Both the position numbers and the translations under genes were made by a program. A stretch of DNA of 7,666 bases from a bacterium (GTDB lineage: Bacteria; UBA9089), in contig DNCN01000142.1 of the NCBI GenBank assembly GCA_003485015.1, positions 1 through 7,666 on the forward strand, given 5' to 3'. This document shows, one piece after another, positions 7,258 through 7,666 of the stretch (its first letter is position 1; every line of letters starts with the position of its first letter). The notes under the pieces were generated by a model that worked only from the letters and a program-made list of their open reading frames with translations, was not told where the DNA came from and ran no database searches.

Positions 7258-7666
7258 TTATTTAATTTCACGCAACCTTGTTTGTAATTCAGTGATTAAT
7301 TCGTTTTCTAAAGCTTTATCATTACCAGCATCTTGCCAATTGTCTATTAATACAGCCCATTTCTGTTTTTTAGCACGAATTCTTATTCTTAAAGGTTCTT
7401 TGCTTTCAACTCGAACAGTTACCTGAGTCCGAGTTTCATCTTTACCTAACCAGTTTTTTTTAACTTTCCAAGCCGACCTCAAATATCCTGATCCTTCATC
7501 TATCACGGCTAAATCAAACTTTTCACTAATAGTAAAGACAATTAATGGCCAAGCCTTCCCATAGGGGTAATTAGTTTCTGGAATTGATTTCCATGCTGCT
7601 TCCTTAGGTAAAATAGCACAACCAAATATAAATGCTACATAAATCTTAACCCCTATTCCGCAGTCT
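7258..7666 (-). CDS. Uncharacterised lipoprotein or exported protein, C-terminal part (5' end beyond the right edge)
   Basis: The frame is open from the right edge to TAA at 7260-7258, giving 135 residues in the window. A GTG at 7506 is in frame, but the reading continues without a stop for 53 codons upstream with protein-like composition, so GTG is probably not the start. The first visible residues form a hydrophobic segment, VKIYVAFIFGCAIL, preceded by a Lys and containing IFGC, a weak lipobox; the real start is probably only a few codons outside. The mature part has KAWPLIVFTIS, then FDLAVIDEGSGYLRSAW, then a beta-rich stretch TRTQVTVRVESKEP, and ends in a charged helix ELITELQTRLREIK. The order Trp-helix, D-x-x-x-G-Y-x-x-x-x-W, then paired strands recalls BamC/NlpB-like helix-grip lipoproteins, but I do not recognise the family firmly. 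The gene is clearly more A+T-rich (about 35% G+C in one hand-counted line) than addAB and is separately transcribed. Confidence 0.72.
   Translation of the reverse strand, partial: DCGIGVKIYVAFIFGCAILPKEAAWKSIPETNYPYGKAWPLIVFTISEKFDLAVIDEGSGYLRSAWKVKKNWLGKDETRTQVTVRVESKEPLRIRIRAKKQKWAVLIDNWQDAGNDKALENELITELQTRLREIK

Noticed and set aside
7258..7506. Complete 82-aa protein starting at GTG 7506
   Set aside because: The frame stays open with protein-like sequence to the window edge, and no Shine-Dalgarno site precedes the GTG.

Overview
The window shows part of a bacterial chromosome. Every gene I can support lies on the minus strand, so transcription runs from high to low coordinates. The centrepiece is a two-gene operon (6970 down to 1098) for an AddAB-type recombinational-repair helicase-nuclease. 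AddA (1020 aa) carries a full set of UvrD/Rep-type SF1 helicase motifs plus a C-terminal PD-(D/E)XK nuclease. AddB (940 aa) is a helicase-like scaffold without an ATP-binding Walker A motif, but with an intact PD-(D/E)XK nuclease and four cysteines placed like the AddB iron-sulphur 'staple'. The two genes overlap by 13 nt, and a strong Shine-Dalgarno sequence for addB lies inside the end of addA. A near-consensus sigma70-type promoter (TTGACT, 17 nt, TATAAT) precedes addA. Together the two proteins would process double-strand DNA ends for RecA loading.

Downstream (907 down to the left edge) is the 5' part of a secreted protein built from LVIVD-type beta-propeller repeats. It has its own promoter (TTGACA, 16 nt, TAATAT), a Shine-Dalgarno site, a signal peptide and at least six 126-bp coding repeats in perfect register. 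The repeats are a mosaic of synonymous variants, which points to recent duplication and conversion. The gene runs off the left edge.

Upstream of addA is a 287-nt A+T-rich gap. Beyond it, a reading frame of 135 codons enters from the right edge and ends at 7258. It looks like the mature part of a small lipoprotein or secreted protein with a faint BamC-like helix-grip pattern. Its true start lies beyond the window.

Organism: sigma70-type promoters, purine-rich Shine-Dalgarno sites and AddAB indicate a bacterium. The compact AddA and Walker-A-less AddB resemble the forms found in Bacteroidetes-like and various candidate-phylum Gram-negatives rather than the Bacillus form, but no phylum can be assigned from the sequence alone. 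The addAB genes are near 48% G+C in a hand-counted line, against about 35% in the right-edge gene. Frequent AGG/AGA and ATA codons and high Glu/Lys content are compatible with a thermophile but do not prove it. I found no mobile element, CRISPR array, tRNA or rRNA. I do not see a clearly undescribed system; the unusual points are the LVIVD repeat mosaic and the divergent AddAB details.
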